NCBI GenBank assembly: GCA_013002205.1 | Contig: JABDKN010000086.1 | Coordinates: 1 to 42,526 of the forward strand | Reading direction: 5' to 3' | DNA from: Granulosicoccus sp. | GTDB lineage: Bacteria > Pseudomonadota > Gammaproteobacteria > Granulosicoccales > Granulosicoccaceae | DNA: 42,526 nucleotides | Part shown: piece after piece, positions 27,520 through 36,158 of the stretch | How positions within the stretch are numbered: the first letter of the stretch is position 1 | How the letters are laid out: each line of letters starts with the position of its first letter | Made by a program: the position numbers and the translations under genes | Notes under the pieces: model-generated | Database searches by the model: none | What the model was told of the DNA's origin: nothing | What the model saw: the letters and a program-made list of their open reading frames with translations, nothing else

Positions 27520-27533
27520 TTGATCGGAATCAA
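27520..27533 (-). promoter_or_regulatory. perfect FNR/ANR-type binding site
   Basis: TTGATCGGAATCAA matches the FNR/ANR/DNR consensus TTGAT-N4-ATCAA at all ten positions, and the dyad extends one base each side (A...T). It lies in the 176-nt gap between the GT4 gene end and the acetyl-CoA synthetase start, with its centre about 102 nt upstream of the latter. Bound at -41.5 it would activate a start near 27485, leaving a 60-nt leader, though the expected -10 place (near 27492-27499) is not a good match. About 0.04 such sites are expected by chance in a random 42.5-kb sequence. The other 150 nt of the gap shows only a GC-rich potential hairpin near 27545-27585 and no convincing gene. Confidence 0.65.
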
Positions 27534-27600
27534 TCAGATTCGTGATCGTCGCCCTCCAGCGTGCTGCGGGGGTGGGCGGTCGCCTACGGTGTTCGCGCAT

Positions 27601-28881
27601 TCAGCCTTCGCTTGTATCCAGGGCATCGATGGCGGAACGGGCCGTGCTCTTGACCAGTTCCCACTCGCTTTCGACGACCGCTACCGCTTCGGACCAGACC
27701 GAATAATCGTCCTGTCGCTCGGGCAGATGCCGGCGCAGCAGGCCGGCGTACAGCGCCAGCGCCGTACTGGCCGTTTTCTCCATGGAAAAGCGCTCTGCGG
27801 TCTGCCTGGCACCCTGCTGCAGCTGCGCGTAGCCTGCAGCATTCAGCGCAGCGATCGATGCAAGCGCGTCGGCAAAATCCCGCACCACCGCACCGGGTAG
27901 CAGGTGCCCGTTTACGCCATCGTCAAGCACCTCTCTAACCCCGGATGCGTCGATGGCAACCACTGGCACACCGGATGCCATGGCTTCGGTCAATACCATC
28001 CCCTGGGTTTCCGAGGTGGATGCAAATGCGAACACGTCCATCGCATGATAGGCATCGGCCAGTTCGTCTTCGTCGACGACGCCCGGTAGATGCAGATATT
28101 CGGACAGGCCCGCCGTGTCGAACTGGCTCAGTACGAACTGCTCCAGAGGCCCACTGCCGTATATCAGGCAGTGTACTGGTCGAGACATCGCCGCGGAACA
28201 CATGCAGGCTATGATCGACTCTATGAGGAACGGAAGATTCTTCTCCCTGGTCAGTCGCCCGAGGTGACCGATGACGAACGCATCATCCGGAATACCCAGC
28301 GATTGCCTGGTGTTGCTGCGCTCACCTTTTGCAAACGCGTCCGGGTCCACACCGGTCGGTACCACGTTGACTGGCGAGGTGACACCTCTGTTGCGAATTA
28401 TCGTCTGGATGCTCTGGCTGGGCACGAATACCTGATCACACAGGTTTGCATAGTTGGTTGCCAGGTTCTTGACGAAACGCTTGAGCAATGGCGAGTCGCC
28501 GGGCACATTGTGAGTGTAGTCTTCGTACCGCGTGTGATGGGTAAACACCAGGGGCAGCTTGAGCGTATGTGCAACCCGCATGGCCGTACCGCCGACGAGA
28601 AAGGGATGGTGCGAGTGCACGACCTGTGGCCTGAAACGTTCAACGGCCCTGTTCAGGCGATGAGGAATCGGGAGTGCCACGGAAAAATCCGTATGATTGA
28701 AATGACGCACGGCAGGAATGCGCACGACATTCGGCTCAGCTTCCGGCATCCCATCGAATTCCGGCGCGATGACCATGACGTGATGACCCAACTCGCGATA
28801 TCGATGGGAAAAACGCTCGATCGAACGTGCAACACCTCCGACGTGCGGTGTAAACGTGTTGGTCATCATCAGGATGTTCAT
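27601..28881 (-). CDS. glycosyltransferase family 4 protein
   Basis: The product is about 426 residues with the GT-B fold. The N-terminus MNILMMTNTFTPHVGGVARS has the glycine-rich loop; HSHHPFLVGGTAM and the following HTRYEDYTH segment are typical of GT4 diacylglycerol or phospholipid glucosyltransferases; the C-terminal half has VVPTGVD, GHLGRLTREKN and the E-x7-E motif in ETQGMVLTE (about 290-298). It probably adds a sugar from an NDP-sugar to a lipid or glycan acceptor at the inner face of the membrane. I choose ATG 28881, which overlaps the preceding stop (ATGA), over a TTG at 28899. It is the last gene after the glycosidase-like and acyltransferase genes. Confidence 0.88.
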   Translation of the reverse strand: MNILMMTNTFTPHVGGVARSIERFSHRYRELGHHVMVIAPEFDGMPEAEPNVVRIPAVRHFNHTDFSVALPIPHRLNRAVERFRPQVVHSHHPFLVGGTAMRVAHTLKLPLVFTHHTRYEDYTHNVPGDSPLLKRFVKNLATNYANLCDQVFVPSQSIQTIIRNRGVTSPVNVVPTGVDPDAFAKGERSNTRQSLGIPDDAFVIGHLGRLTREKNLPFLIESIIACMCSAAMSRPVHCLIYGSGPLEQFVLSQFDTAGLSEYLHLPGVVDEDELADAYHAMDVFAFASTSETQGMVLTEAMASGVPVVAIDASGVREVLDDGVNGHLLPGAVVRDFADALASIAALNAAGYAQLQQGARQTAERFSMEKTASTALALYAGLLRRHLPERQDDYSVWSEAVAVVESEWELVKSTARSAIDALDTSEG

Positions 28882-31160
28882 CCGGCAATCCTTGTACAAA
28901 TCACCGAGCCGGAATCACCGGCTTCATGGATGACCACCGGTTCATGACCGTACAGGCGAACTTCGAGTGTTGGTGCCTTGCCATGCCAGCGTGCCTCCCA
29001 CTTCACTTCCCTGCCGGAATCGCCCGCGTTTGCAGGCAGGATGACGATACGACTATCGCCAAACAATGTAGGTACCATACCCAACGACAACTCTGTTCCG
29101 GCATCCAGCCACTGCGGCAGAATGCCCGAAGCCAGAATCAGTGATTCCGACTCTTCACGCACGAAGCAGTTACGCAACATGGAAATCCACTCGGCTGCAG
29201 CCCAGGCGTGATGACCGTCTCCCATGCACCCGCCTCCGGTGTTCGGATGCACAGCTTCGGGCCAGTGTCCTGCAGGCGATGCAATGTGTGCAACTTCATT
29301 CAACAGCGCTGCAAAGCGCTCATCGCCCGAGCGTAACAGAGCCTGTGCGACATGCAGTGTCAGGTAGGCGTTGACCCCCGAGTGAATCATGTCCTGAAAG
29401 AAACCATCTTCGTGGAAACAGTTCTTCAGCAGGTATTCAAGCGTTCCCAGCAAGCGTTCATCATCCGGCGCACATAGCTGCAAGGGGTAGGCAACCACCA
29501 CGGAGCCTATGGCACCTGCGTCCAGCCGACGCGTGGGAGCAGCTGGAATGGCCAGCCTGCCATCGGTATGCGACAGTTTCTGCAGACTCCTCTCGATTGC
29601 CGCACTAAACAGCATCGCCTGCTCTTCATGATGCTCTGCCAGCTCCTCCTTACCCAGCACCGCGGCAAGTCTTGCGGCGCTGTGCAAACCAGCCAGCGCC
29701 CAATAATTGTCCCAGTAGTAGTGATCATTGGGTCCCAGGTGCTCCGCACTGAAGCCTGCCGGCAACAGGCCTTCATGCGGCTGGCCGCCATAATCCGGTA
29801 ACCGCTTGCGCTGGATCCATTCCGCAGCCTTGCTCAGTGATGACCACAGCTGGGAATCCGGTAACTCCCCTGTCATCTGCGAAAATCGGTCTGCCAGCCA
29901 GAGTACCTCGCCATTGGCATCCCACTCACCTTCCTGTGAGTGGTAATAGCCGGAGTGTGATTGCCGTTCGGGAAAACGGTTGATCAGATGCCTTGCCCGA
30001 TCGATCAGACCGGCAGACAGCAGTCCATGACCGATGAACACGGCATCACGATACCAGTACCTCTTGTACGTGAACGGACCTGCGTGGCAGTCATCCGGTG
30101 TGCACAGAACCAGTGTGCGAACCGCTGCGTCATACAGTGATTTCAACCGCGCATCAGGGAGTTCAAGTTGCGCCTGCTGCTCCAGTGCGGTAACCCAGGC
30201 CTGGGTCGGCCAGGGCGTACGCGGTGACACAGGCCGGCGTTCCGGCGGTGCAGGCTTGACAGGGATGTCCAGGCTGATGCTCCGCGAGGTGCTTGAGGCG
30301 ACCTTGAATGAGGCAGCGGCGGTCACCAGCCCGACGGGGCACCGACAACTGTCCGCCTGTATTCGATCACGCAGGTGAACGAATACATCGCCTTCATGAT
30401 AGCGCGAGGCATGATGTTCATCAGGCGCCTGATCGAACACTACCGTGTTTTCATCGTTGACCGTCCAGGTGCGGGTAGGTTCGTCGAACTGGACATGCTC
30501 GATGAAACTCACGCCCTCCGGATTAGCCGGTCGCAGAGCAACCACGAGCCAGCCGGCATTATCCATCGAACATCGGGCAGTCAGGCGAATCCGGTCACCG
30601 TGTTCGCCGGCAACCATCCGGCAGCCTGTCTCGAGTTGCATACCATTGTCGTCCGTGCGCGTCATGACAGTATGCTCCTCGTCCATGACCTGCCACTGAT
30701 CGGCCCCGGTGACACGACAAGGCAGCAGCGTCTGTCCGTTTTCATCGATACACCAGACATCGATGGACCAGCTGTCCCAGAACGGAGTGAGTAGTCCACG
30801 CGGATCGATGATCGGCAGGGCTTTGCGCCCGGGAAGCCCGACGGCTGTCCAGTTGCGATGTGTCAGATTGATGTGTGTCAGTGAGAATGCGCGTGGCACG
30901 AAGGACACATCAGCCGGGTTGAACTGCCGCTCGACCCAATACGGCCAGACCCAGTCCAGATTGTGTTGAAGTACCCGGCTATTGAGCAGGCCGCGCGCGT
31001 GAAACACCGCACCGGCGCGCAGCAATTCGACAGGTTCGGATACCTCTGAGGGCTGAGCGAACCGTTGTAATCGCGCATACAGGGTCAGGGGGTCGAGAAA
31101 ACCGTGCGACCGTGCCAGCCTTGTGACTACATACCGCCATGGAAACCATTTTTGCATCAT
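28878..31160 (-). CDS. six-hairpin glycosidase-like protein (amylo-glucosidase superfamily)
   Basis: The product is 760 residues with no signal peptide (MMQKWFPWRYVVTRLARSHG). The first 330 residues are beta-rich with many Trp, like the N-terminal sandwich domains of such enzymes; the rest shows the alternating helix pattern of an (alpha/alpha)6 barrel. Conserved-looking stretches are YKRYWYRDAVFIGHGL (about 366-380), DANGEVLWLADRF (about 413-425) and DHYYWDNYWALAG (about 476-488), where Asp and Glu residues could be catalytic as in GH15 and related glucosidases. I cannot assign a numbered GH family. It starts at the first of two ATG codons, 37 nt downstream of the acyltransferase, and its stop overlaps the GT4 start, so it likely works on the same glycan. 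Confidence 0.8.
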   Translation of the reverse strand: MMQKWFPWRYVVTRLARSHGFLDPLTLYARLQRFAQPSEVSEPVELLRAGAVFHARGLLNSRVLQHNLDWVWPYWVERQFNPADVSFVPRAFSLTHINLTHRNWTAVGLPGRKALPIIDPRGLLTPFWDSWSIDVWCIDENGQTLLPCRVTGADQWQVMDEEHTVMTRTDDNGMQLETGCRMVAGEHGDRIRLTARCSMDNAGWLVVALRPANPEGVSFIEHVQFDEPTRTWTVNDENTVVFDQAPDEHHASRYHEGDVFVHLRDRIQADSCRCPVGLVTAAASFKVASSTSRSISLDIPVKPAPPERRPVSPRTPWPTQAWVTALEQQAQLELPDARLKSLYDAAVRTLVLCTPDDCHAGPFTYKRYWYRDAVFIGHGLLSAGLIDRARHLINRFPERQSHSGYYHSQEGEWDANGEVLWLADRFSQMTGELPDSQLWSSLSKAAEWIQRKRLPDYGGQPHEGLLPAGFSAEHLGPNDHYYWDNYWALAGLHSAARLAAVLGKEELAEHHEEQAMLFSAAIERSLQKLSHTDGRLAIPAAPTRRLDAGAIGSVVVAYPLQLCAPDDERLLGTLEYLLKNCFHEDGFFQDMIHSGVNAYLTLHVAQALLRSGDERFAALLNEVAHIASPAGHWPEAVHPNTGGGCMGDGHHAWAAAEWISMLRNCFVREESESLILASGILPQWLDAGTELSLGMVPTLFGDSRIVILPANAGDSGREVKWEARWHGKAPTLEVRLYGHEPVVIHEAGDSGSVICTRIAG

Positions 31161-31197
31161 GATAACGGGCTATCCTGAATTCTCTGCGGAGTACAAA

Positions 31198-31821
31198 CTA
31201 GACGTGAGCCGTTGCTGCCAGTCCCAGTGCTTCCAGCTCATCGTGTACACGACTCTGCCAGCGTGCCATATCCTGCGGCAAAAGTTGCACGGGGATTTCC
31301 ATCGGCTCGCCGATCACCAGGCAGACCCTGGAAAACGGCAACGGTAACTCGTATTGGTCCCAGCGCGACCCGATGACAAAGTTGGGATGGGAGGCCACAG
31401 AGGCTGGAACCAGCCGGTGACCACATTCGGATGCAAGTTGAATCGCGCCCTGGTGTACATGATGTTGCGGACCGAGGGGCCCATCGACGGCAATCGCCGC
31501 CGCTGCATGCTGGTGCAGGGCCTGACGCATCCTGTCCAGCGACTGCTCGCGGCCATGGTCTTTCAGTTGCACCGCTGAGAAACCGAATCGCTCGAGAACG
31601 TCGCGTATCAAGTCACCTCGTCGAGACTGCGAGGTGAATACACAGGCTTTGCGATTGCGCAGCAGGGGTAACAGGGCAAAATACTTCCCATGCCAGAAAA
31701 CCAACATCAGTTTTTCCCCGGCTACCAGGCGTCGATCGAGTTTCACGAGACCAATGCATTGCTTTCGCCAGCTCAGGCACAACAACCTGAGTACCAGCGC
31801 CCTGAGAAAACCGGTATTCAA
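31198..31821 (-). CDS. DUF374 / lysophospholipid-acyltransferase-like protein
   Basis: The product is about 207 residues from TTG 31821. A hydrophobic N-terminal segment (LRALVLRLLCLSW) anchors it to the membrane. It has the DUF374 signatures FWHGKYFALLPLL (His44 in place of the acyltransferase HxxxxD histidine) and AVDGPLGP (family form TPDGPRGP), with QSRRGDLIRDVLERFGF between. Members are LPLAT-like and often act on lipid A or other glycolipids. I prefer TTG 31821 because GGAG sits 6 nt before it; TTG 31884 would add 21 residues without a ribosome site. It is the first gene of the leftward operon with the glycosidase-like and GT4 genes. It acts at the inner membrane; the acyl acceptor is unknown. 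Confidence 0.82.
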   Translation of the reverse strand: MNTGFLRALVLRLLCLSWRKQCIGLVKLDRRLVAGEKLMLVFWHGKYFALLPLLRNRKACVFTSQSRRGDLIRDVLERFGFSAVQLKDHGREQSLDRMRQALHQHAAAAIAVDGPLGPQHHVHQGAIQLASECGHRLVPASVASHPNFVIGSRWDQYELPLPFSRVCLVIGEPMEIPVQLLPQDMARWQSRVHDELEALGLAATAHV

Positions 31822-31833
31822 ACCCCTCTCCGC
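31822..31833 (-). promoter_or_regulatory. ribosome binding site supporting the TTG start of the acyltransferase
   Basis: On the minus strand GCGGAGAGGGGT precedes TTG 31821; GGAG is 6 nt from the start codon. The alternative TTG 31884 has only GGAA two bases away. Confidence 0.5.
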
Positions 31834-31899
31834 TTGATCGATGAAGCTGGTGGGACTGTAGCCCCAGGACAGACCACCCTGCAAGCTTCCGGCGCAGAC

Positions 31900-31913
31900 T
31901 TGATCCTGCTCAA
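31900..31913. promoter_or_regulatory. near-perfect FNR/ANR-like dyad in the acyltransferase/MoxR divergent region
   Basis: TTGATCCTGCTCAA matches TTGAT-N4-ATCAA at nine of ten positions. It is about 85 nt upstream of the preferred acyltransferase start and 152 nt upstream of moxR. About one such match is expected by chance in a window this size, though far fewer in intergenic DNA alone. No clear -10 lies where it would be needed (31872-31877). Confidence 0.3.
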
Positions 31914-32058
31914 TCCGGATGCTCCGGTCTCACCGGTTCTGAGAGATTGTCCGCAAAACCGACAGCCGCGCACCCGCTGTACGCCCGGAGTTCCGACACC
32001 GGCACAGGCTTGCCGGGCATCGGCCGTTACAGGTGAATCACTGACATCAACGAGCGAC

Positions 32059-33021
32059 ATGAACCAGCCTGCATCTGCCGCCGCCGATGGTCACGCCCTG
32101 GCCGACGTGACGACAATCGACAACATAACGACGACTCTGCCTGCGGTTTTGCAGCAGCTGGAAGAGGTCCTCATGGGCAAGCGGGAACAGACCACGATGG
32201 CTCTGGCCTGCCTGCTGGCTCGAGGTCACCTGCTGATCGAGGATGTTCCCGGCGTGGGCAAAACCACACTGGCCCATGCGCTGGGTGCCACCCTGGGACT
32301 GGCGTGGACCCGCGTGCAGTTCACCAGCGACCTGTTGCCTGCCGATGTCGTGGGGGTGACGATATTCGATTCCGGGAATCACGCGTTCCAGTTCAAACCC
32401 GGACCGGTCTTCACCGCCATTCTGCTGGCCGACGAGATCAATCGTGCGCCACCCAGGGCGCAGAGTGCCCTACTGGAGGCCATGGAAGAGCGTCAGGTGA
32501 CGGTCGATGGTGTCTCACACGCACTGGATGATGATTTTTTCGTCATCGCAACCCAGAACCCGATGGATCAACTGGGTGCATTCCCACTGCCCGAGTCTCA
32601 GCTTGATCGCTTTCTCGTCGGCATCGAGATAGGTTATCCGGATACGGCCACCGAGCGGGCACTTCTGGAACGCGGTGACCAGCGGACAGAGATCGCGGCA
32701 CTGGAACCACTGCTGGATGTGCGCCAGCTGCAGCGTTGGCGCAGTCAATGCGCACAGGTATATATCAGTCCTCCCATTTTCGACTACATCCAGGCTCTGC
32801 TGCAGGCCACACGCCAATCCTCGACCGGCCTGAGTCCACGTGCCGGCCTGAGCCTGGTACGACTGTGCCGGGCATTTGCCTTTCTCCACAATCGCAGTCA
32901 TGTACTGCCCGAAGATGTACGTGATGTCTTTCCAGCGCTGGCAGGTCACCGATTGACAGGACATGTAAGCAGTGGGCAAATGCGCGCGCGAGAATTGCTG
33001 GAACAGGTCGTCATGCCCTAG
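32059..33021 (+). CDS. MoxR-family AAA+ ATPase
   Basis: The product is 320 residues: Walker A EDVPGVGKTT (61-70), Walker B LLADEINRAPP with the following sensor segment IATQNPMDQLG, and an arginine finger region near SQLDRFLVGIEIGYP. The MoxR-specific insert ALLEAMEERQVTVDG is present. MoxR proteins act as chaperone-like ATPases beside DUF58 and von Willebrand-factor proteins, here with DUF58 and a transglutaminase gene. The frame is open for 123 codons upstream, but that part runs antisense to the acyltransferase and has no ribosome site, so I start at ATG 32059 where MoxR homology begins (VLQQLEEVLMGKREQ). Confidence 0.93.
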   Translation: MNQPASAAADGHALADVTTIDNITTTLPAVLQQLEEVLMGKREQTTMALACLLARGHLLIEDVPGVGKTTLAHALGATLGLAWTRVQFTSDLLPADVVGVTIFDSGNHAFQFKPGPVFTAILLADEINRAPPRAQSALLEAMEERQVTVDGVSHALDDDFFVIATQNPMDQLGAFPLPESQLDRFLVGIEIGYPDTATERALLERGDQRTEIAALEPLLDVRQLQRWRSQCAQVYISPPIFDYIQALLQATRQSSTGLSPRAGLSLVRLCRAFAFLHNRSHVLPEDVRDVFPALAGHRLTGHVSSGQMRARELLEQVVMP

Positions 33022-33042
33022 CCTGCCATCCGCCATCCATCG

Positions 33043-33999
33043 ATGACAATCTTCAGCAGCAAGTTCCGGCAACGGATATTCCGCCATCGGGCAGAGGACC
33101 TGCTGCCCCATGTCGTGACTCACCAGCGCGTCTACATCGTGCCCACCAGGCGCGGCGCAGCGTTTCTGCTCTCTTTGCTGTTGATGCTGGTTGCGGCCAT
33201 CAACTACTCACTGTCACTTGGTTACGCACTGTGTTTTCTGCTGACCGGACTGTTTGCCGCCACACTGCTGCATACCTACCGGAATCTGGCCGGCTTACAG
33301 CTTATCGGCATTCACTGCAGCGACGGATTCGCCGGCGATTCGATGGCCGTCACTCTGAGGCTTGCCAACCCTGCCGCACAGGTACGGCATGGCATCCGCA
33401 TCAGTACGGAAGATGGAATCACCACCACCGTGCGCATCAAAGCCGGGCAGGACGAGGTAGCCAATCTGGCCTTGCCGGTCAGCACGCGCGGCGTGCATTG
33501 GCTTGGCAGGCTGACCTTGCAGAGCGACTGGCCACTGGGTCTGTGGACCAGCTGGAGTTATCTGCATGCGCCCGTCAAGGCCCTGGTCTACCCCATGCCC
33601 GAGCGCAATCCGCCACCTTTGCCAGCGACGCAGCAGCAGTGCTCCGGGCCCGGTGCGCAGCCGGATCGCCAGGGTGATGTGGCAGGCCTCAGGCACTATG
33701 TCGCTGGAGACAGTATCGGCTCCATAGCCTGGAAAAGTGCTGCGCGCGGTCAGGGACTGCAGGTACGCCTCTTCGATACCGACAGTGGCCCTTCACAAAC
33801 CGAGTTGAGCCTGCAGCACACCGGAATGAGGCACCCGGAAGAACAGCTCTCCCGGCTGTGCGCCTGGGTATTGAGCGCAGAACGCAGTGGCACCGACTAC
33901 AGTTTGCAACTCCCCGGTGAACACTGTACAGCCGGGCACGGTCATGAACAGCGGCTTCGCGCATTGCGCGCATTGGCCCTGCATGGCAATGCGACATGA
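33043..33999 (+). CDS. DUF58 domain-containing membrane protein
   Basis: The product is 318 residues with two close membrane helices near the N-terminus (about 37-54 and 58-78, GAAFLLSLLLMLVAAINYS and LGYALCFLLTGLFAATLL). The soluble part carries the DUF58 core: RHYVAGDSIGSIAWKSAAR, the usual R-x-Y-x-x-GD-x-x-x-x-I-x-W-x-x-x-AR. The C-terminal domain resembles a degenerate von Willebrand factor A fold. It starts 21 nt after moxR and its stop overlaps the transglutaminase start (ATGA). In the moxR operons, DUF58 and MoxR proteins are thought to work together; the exact job is unknown. Confidence 0.9.
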   Translation: MTIFSSKFRQRIFRHRAEDLLPHVVTHQRVYIVPTRRGAAFLLSLLLMLVAAINYSLSLGYALCFLLTGLFAATLLHTYRNLAGLQLIGIHCSDGFAGDSMAVTLRLANPAAQVRHGIRISTEDGITTTVRIKAGQDEVANLALPVSTRGVHWLGRLTLQSDWPLGLWTSWSYLHAPVKALVYPMPERNPPPLPATQQQCSGPGAQPDRQGDVAGLRHYVAGDSIGSIAWKSAARGQGLQVRLFDTDSGPSQTELSLQHTGMRHPEEQLSRLCAWVLSAERSGTDYSLQLPGEHCTAGHGHEQRLRALRALALHGNAT

Positions 34000-36131
34000 A
34001 GCCTCAGCGCATTCGTTCACTGCGTGTCCTGCGCAGGCTCCTGCCTGACATGGGCCAGATGCCTCGCGCATCGCTGGATGCACGAACGCTTTATGCCCTG
34101 GCAACCCTGTTACTGCTGGTACAGATTCCGCATCTGCTGCACCTGCCTGCCTGGGTCAGTCTCAGCGCGGCGACATTGGTCGGACTACGCCTCATGCTGT
34201 TGCGCAAACCGGATGTTCGCTGGCTGACACCACTGCTCTCGCCCATCAGCCTGACCCTGATGGCGACCGCCAGTGCGGTGTTCATCAAACTGGACTTTGG
34301 CTACTTCATCGGTCGTGATCCGTCGGTTGCATTTCTGTATATCCTCGTGGCAGCCAAGTTTGCCGAGATCAGGAGACCCAGCGACGCCACCTTGTTGCTC
34401 TGCCTGGCTGCGTTTCTGCTGCTGACCCAGTACTTCTATTCGCAGACGATTCTGGCTGCGCTCATCACCCTGCCGGCCGTGCTGGCGCTCGCCTATGCAT
34501 TGGCGATTCTGCGGGATCCGGCGAACCCGGCGCGCACCCCCGAACAACTGAAACTGGCCGGTGTCCTGTTACTGCAGGGTTTACCACTGGCTGCCTTGCT
34601 GTTTGCTGTATTCCCTCGCCTGCCAGGTCCATTGTGGTCTTTGCCCGAAGATGCAATGGCCAGGACCGGACTGTCCGATTCCATGTCACCCGGCTCCATC
34701 GGACAGCTCTCGCAGTCCGACGAAGTGGCGTTTCGCGTTGAATTCGATGGCCCGGTACCGTCTCCCGATCAGCGTTACTGGCGAGGTCCCGTACTCTCTG
34801 AATTTGATGGTCGCCACTGGTCGGCCAGTCCATTGAGACTGGAGACCACACCCAGTTTCCGGGGAAATCCGGACAGCATCGTCGACTACACCGTGATGCT
34901 GCAACCTCATCAGCAGCGCTGGCTGTTCGCACTGGATGCCGCCGTCTCACTACCCCGATCCTTTGACGCCGCCGCCGACGGAACCGGCAACCCGGCGGCA
35001 GGCGGGCAAACAGAAAACGGCAGCAACCCGAACGCGGCGCGACGACAATCCAGGGTCATCGGCCGTCTGATGAGCGATGGCCAGATGATCTCCGGCAAAC
35101 CTGTCTCCCAGGTACTGCGCTACCGACAGAGCTCGGTTCTGCTGGATTCGATTCGGCCCGCCCGTCGTCCATCTGATGAGACCCTGTTCCTTCCCGGCAG
35201 GAATACCCGTACGATAGCCTTTGCCAATGAACTGCGGCAATCGCTGGACAGCGATCTGGCCTATGCACAGGCCATTCTGGATCACTTCCATCGGGAACCG
35301 TTCCACTACACGCTGCGCCCACAACTGCTCGGCGATACACCGGTCGATGAGTTTCTGTTCGATACTCGCGCCGGTTTCTGCGAACATTATGCGGCCGCAT
35401 TCGTCGTGCTGATGCGCGGTGCCGGCATTCCTGCACGGGTCGTCACGGGCTACCTGGGTGGCGAGATGAACAGGGATTACATGATCGTCCGTCAATCCGA
35501 TGCGCATGCGTGGACCGAAGCTTTCATCGAAGGCACCTGGCGACGCTTCGACCCGACCGGTGCCGTTGCCCCTTCGCGCGTGGAACAGGGTCTTGCCGCC
35601 GCACTGCCCGGGGAGTCATTTGTCCCGCGCCTCTCCAGGCGGCAGGCAGGCTGGATCCGCGACGCGCAACTGCGTTGGGATGCACTGAATCACGGCTGGC
35701 AACGCCTGGTGGTTGATTTCGACAATGATTCGCAGGATAAGCTATGGGACCGTCTGGGCCTGGCAACGCCCGCGTTATGGCAGATTACCGTGATCGTGCT
35801 GTTGCTGGCGGCCACCTGGTGTGCAGTGGTACTGGGACTGCCGGGGATGGGCCGCAGCAAACCCCCGCCGATTGAACGCCTGTGGCAACGGCTCTGCCGT
35901 GTACTGGGAACGCATCGGCTGGCGCGTGCGGCGAACGAGTCAACGAGTGAGTACCGGGCACGGGCCTGTGCACGATGGCCAGGCCAGGCGACCCGCCTGG
36001 AAGGATTGTTCCGCGATTTCGACTCCCTGCGTTTTCAGCCACTGGAAGTCGACCGCCAGCTCGCCCGGTTGCGTGGCGTACGACGCGAACTGCGACGTCT
36101 CGAATGGGCGCTGTTGCTGCAGTCCCGGTGA
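33996..36131 (+). CDS. TgpA-type membrane transglutaminase (DUF3488/transglutaminase-like)
   Basis: The product is 711 residues: about six membrane helices in the first 200 residues (for example YALATLLLLVQIPHLLHL and ITLPAVLALAYALAIL), a large periplasmic domain, a transglutaminase-like domain with the triad in GFCEHYAAAF (Cys about 462), SDAHAW (His about 502) and FDPTGA (Asp about 518), one more helix (WQITVIVLLLAATWCAVVLG) and a C-terminal cytoplasmic tail. This layout is that of Pseudomonas TgpA, where the domain faces the periplasm. The three catalytic residues are intact. It is the third gene of the MoxR/DUF58/TgpA set. Confidence 0.93.
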   Translation: MKPQRIRSLRVLRRLLPDMGQMPRASLDARTLYALATLLLLVQIPHLLHLPAWVSLSAATLVGLRLMLLRKPDVRWLTPLLSPISLTLMATASAVFIKLDFGYFIGRDPSVAFLYILVAAKFAEIRRPSDATLLLCLAAFLLLTQYFYSQTILAALITLPAVLALAYALAILRDPANPARTPEQLKLAGVLLLQGLPLAALLFAVFPRLPGPLWSLPEDAMARTGLSDSMSPGSIGQLSQSDEVAFRVEFDGPVPSPDQRYWRGPVLSEFDGRHWSASPLRLETTPSFRGNPDSIVDYTVMLQPHQQRWLFALDAAVSLPRSFDAAADGTGNPAAGGQTENGSNPNAARRQSRVIGRLMSDGQMISGKPVSQVLRYRQSSVLLDSIRPARRPSDETLFLPGRNTRTIAFANELRQSLDSDLAYAQAILDHFHREPFHYTLRPQLLGDTPVDEFLFDTRAGFCEHYAAAFVVLMRGAGIPARVVTGYLGGEMNRDYMIVRQSDAHAWTEAFIEGTWRRFDPTGAVAPSRVEQGLAAALPGESFVPRLSRRQAGWIRDAQLRWDALNHGWQRLVVDFDNDSQDKLWDRLGLATPALWQITVIVLLLAATWCAVVLGLPGMGRSKPPPIERLWQRLCRVLGTHRLARAANESTSEYRARACARWPGQATRLEGLFRDFDSLRFQPLEVDRQLARLRGVRRELRRLEWALLLQSR

Positions 36132-36158
36132 CGCCGTGATCCACACTGGTATCCGGAT

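Noticed and set aside
27450-27533. 27-codon basic reading frame on the minus strand starting with TTG
   Set aside because: It begins inside the FNR-type site, so the predicted transcript would start after its first codon, and it has no ribosome site. The Lys/Arg-rich end is eye-catching but unsupported.
31690-32058. 123-codon upstream extension of the MoxR reading frame
   Set aside because: Most of it is antisense to the acyltransferase gene, it has no MoxR homology and no ribosome site; the family begins after ATG 32059.
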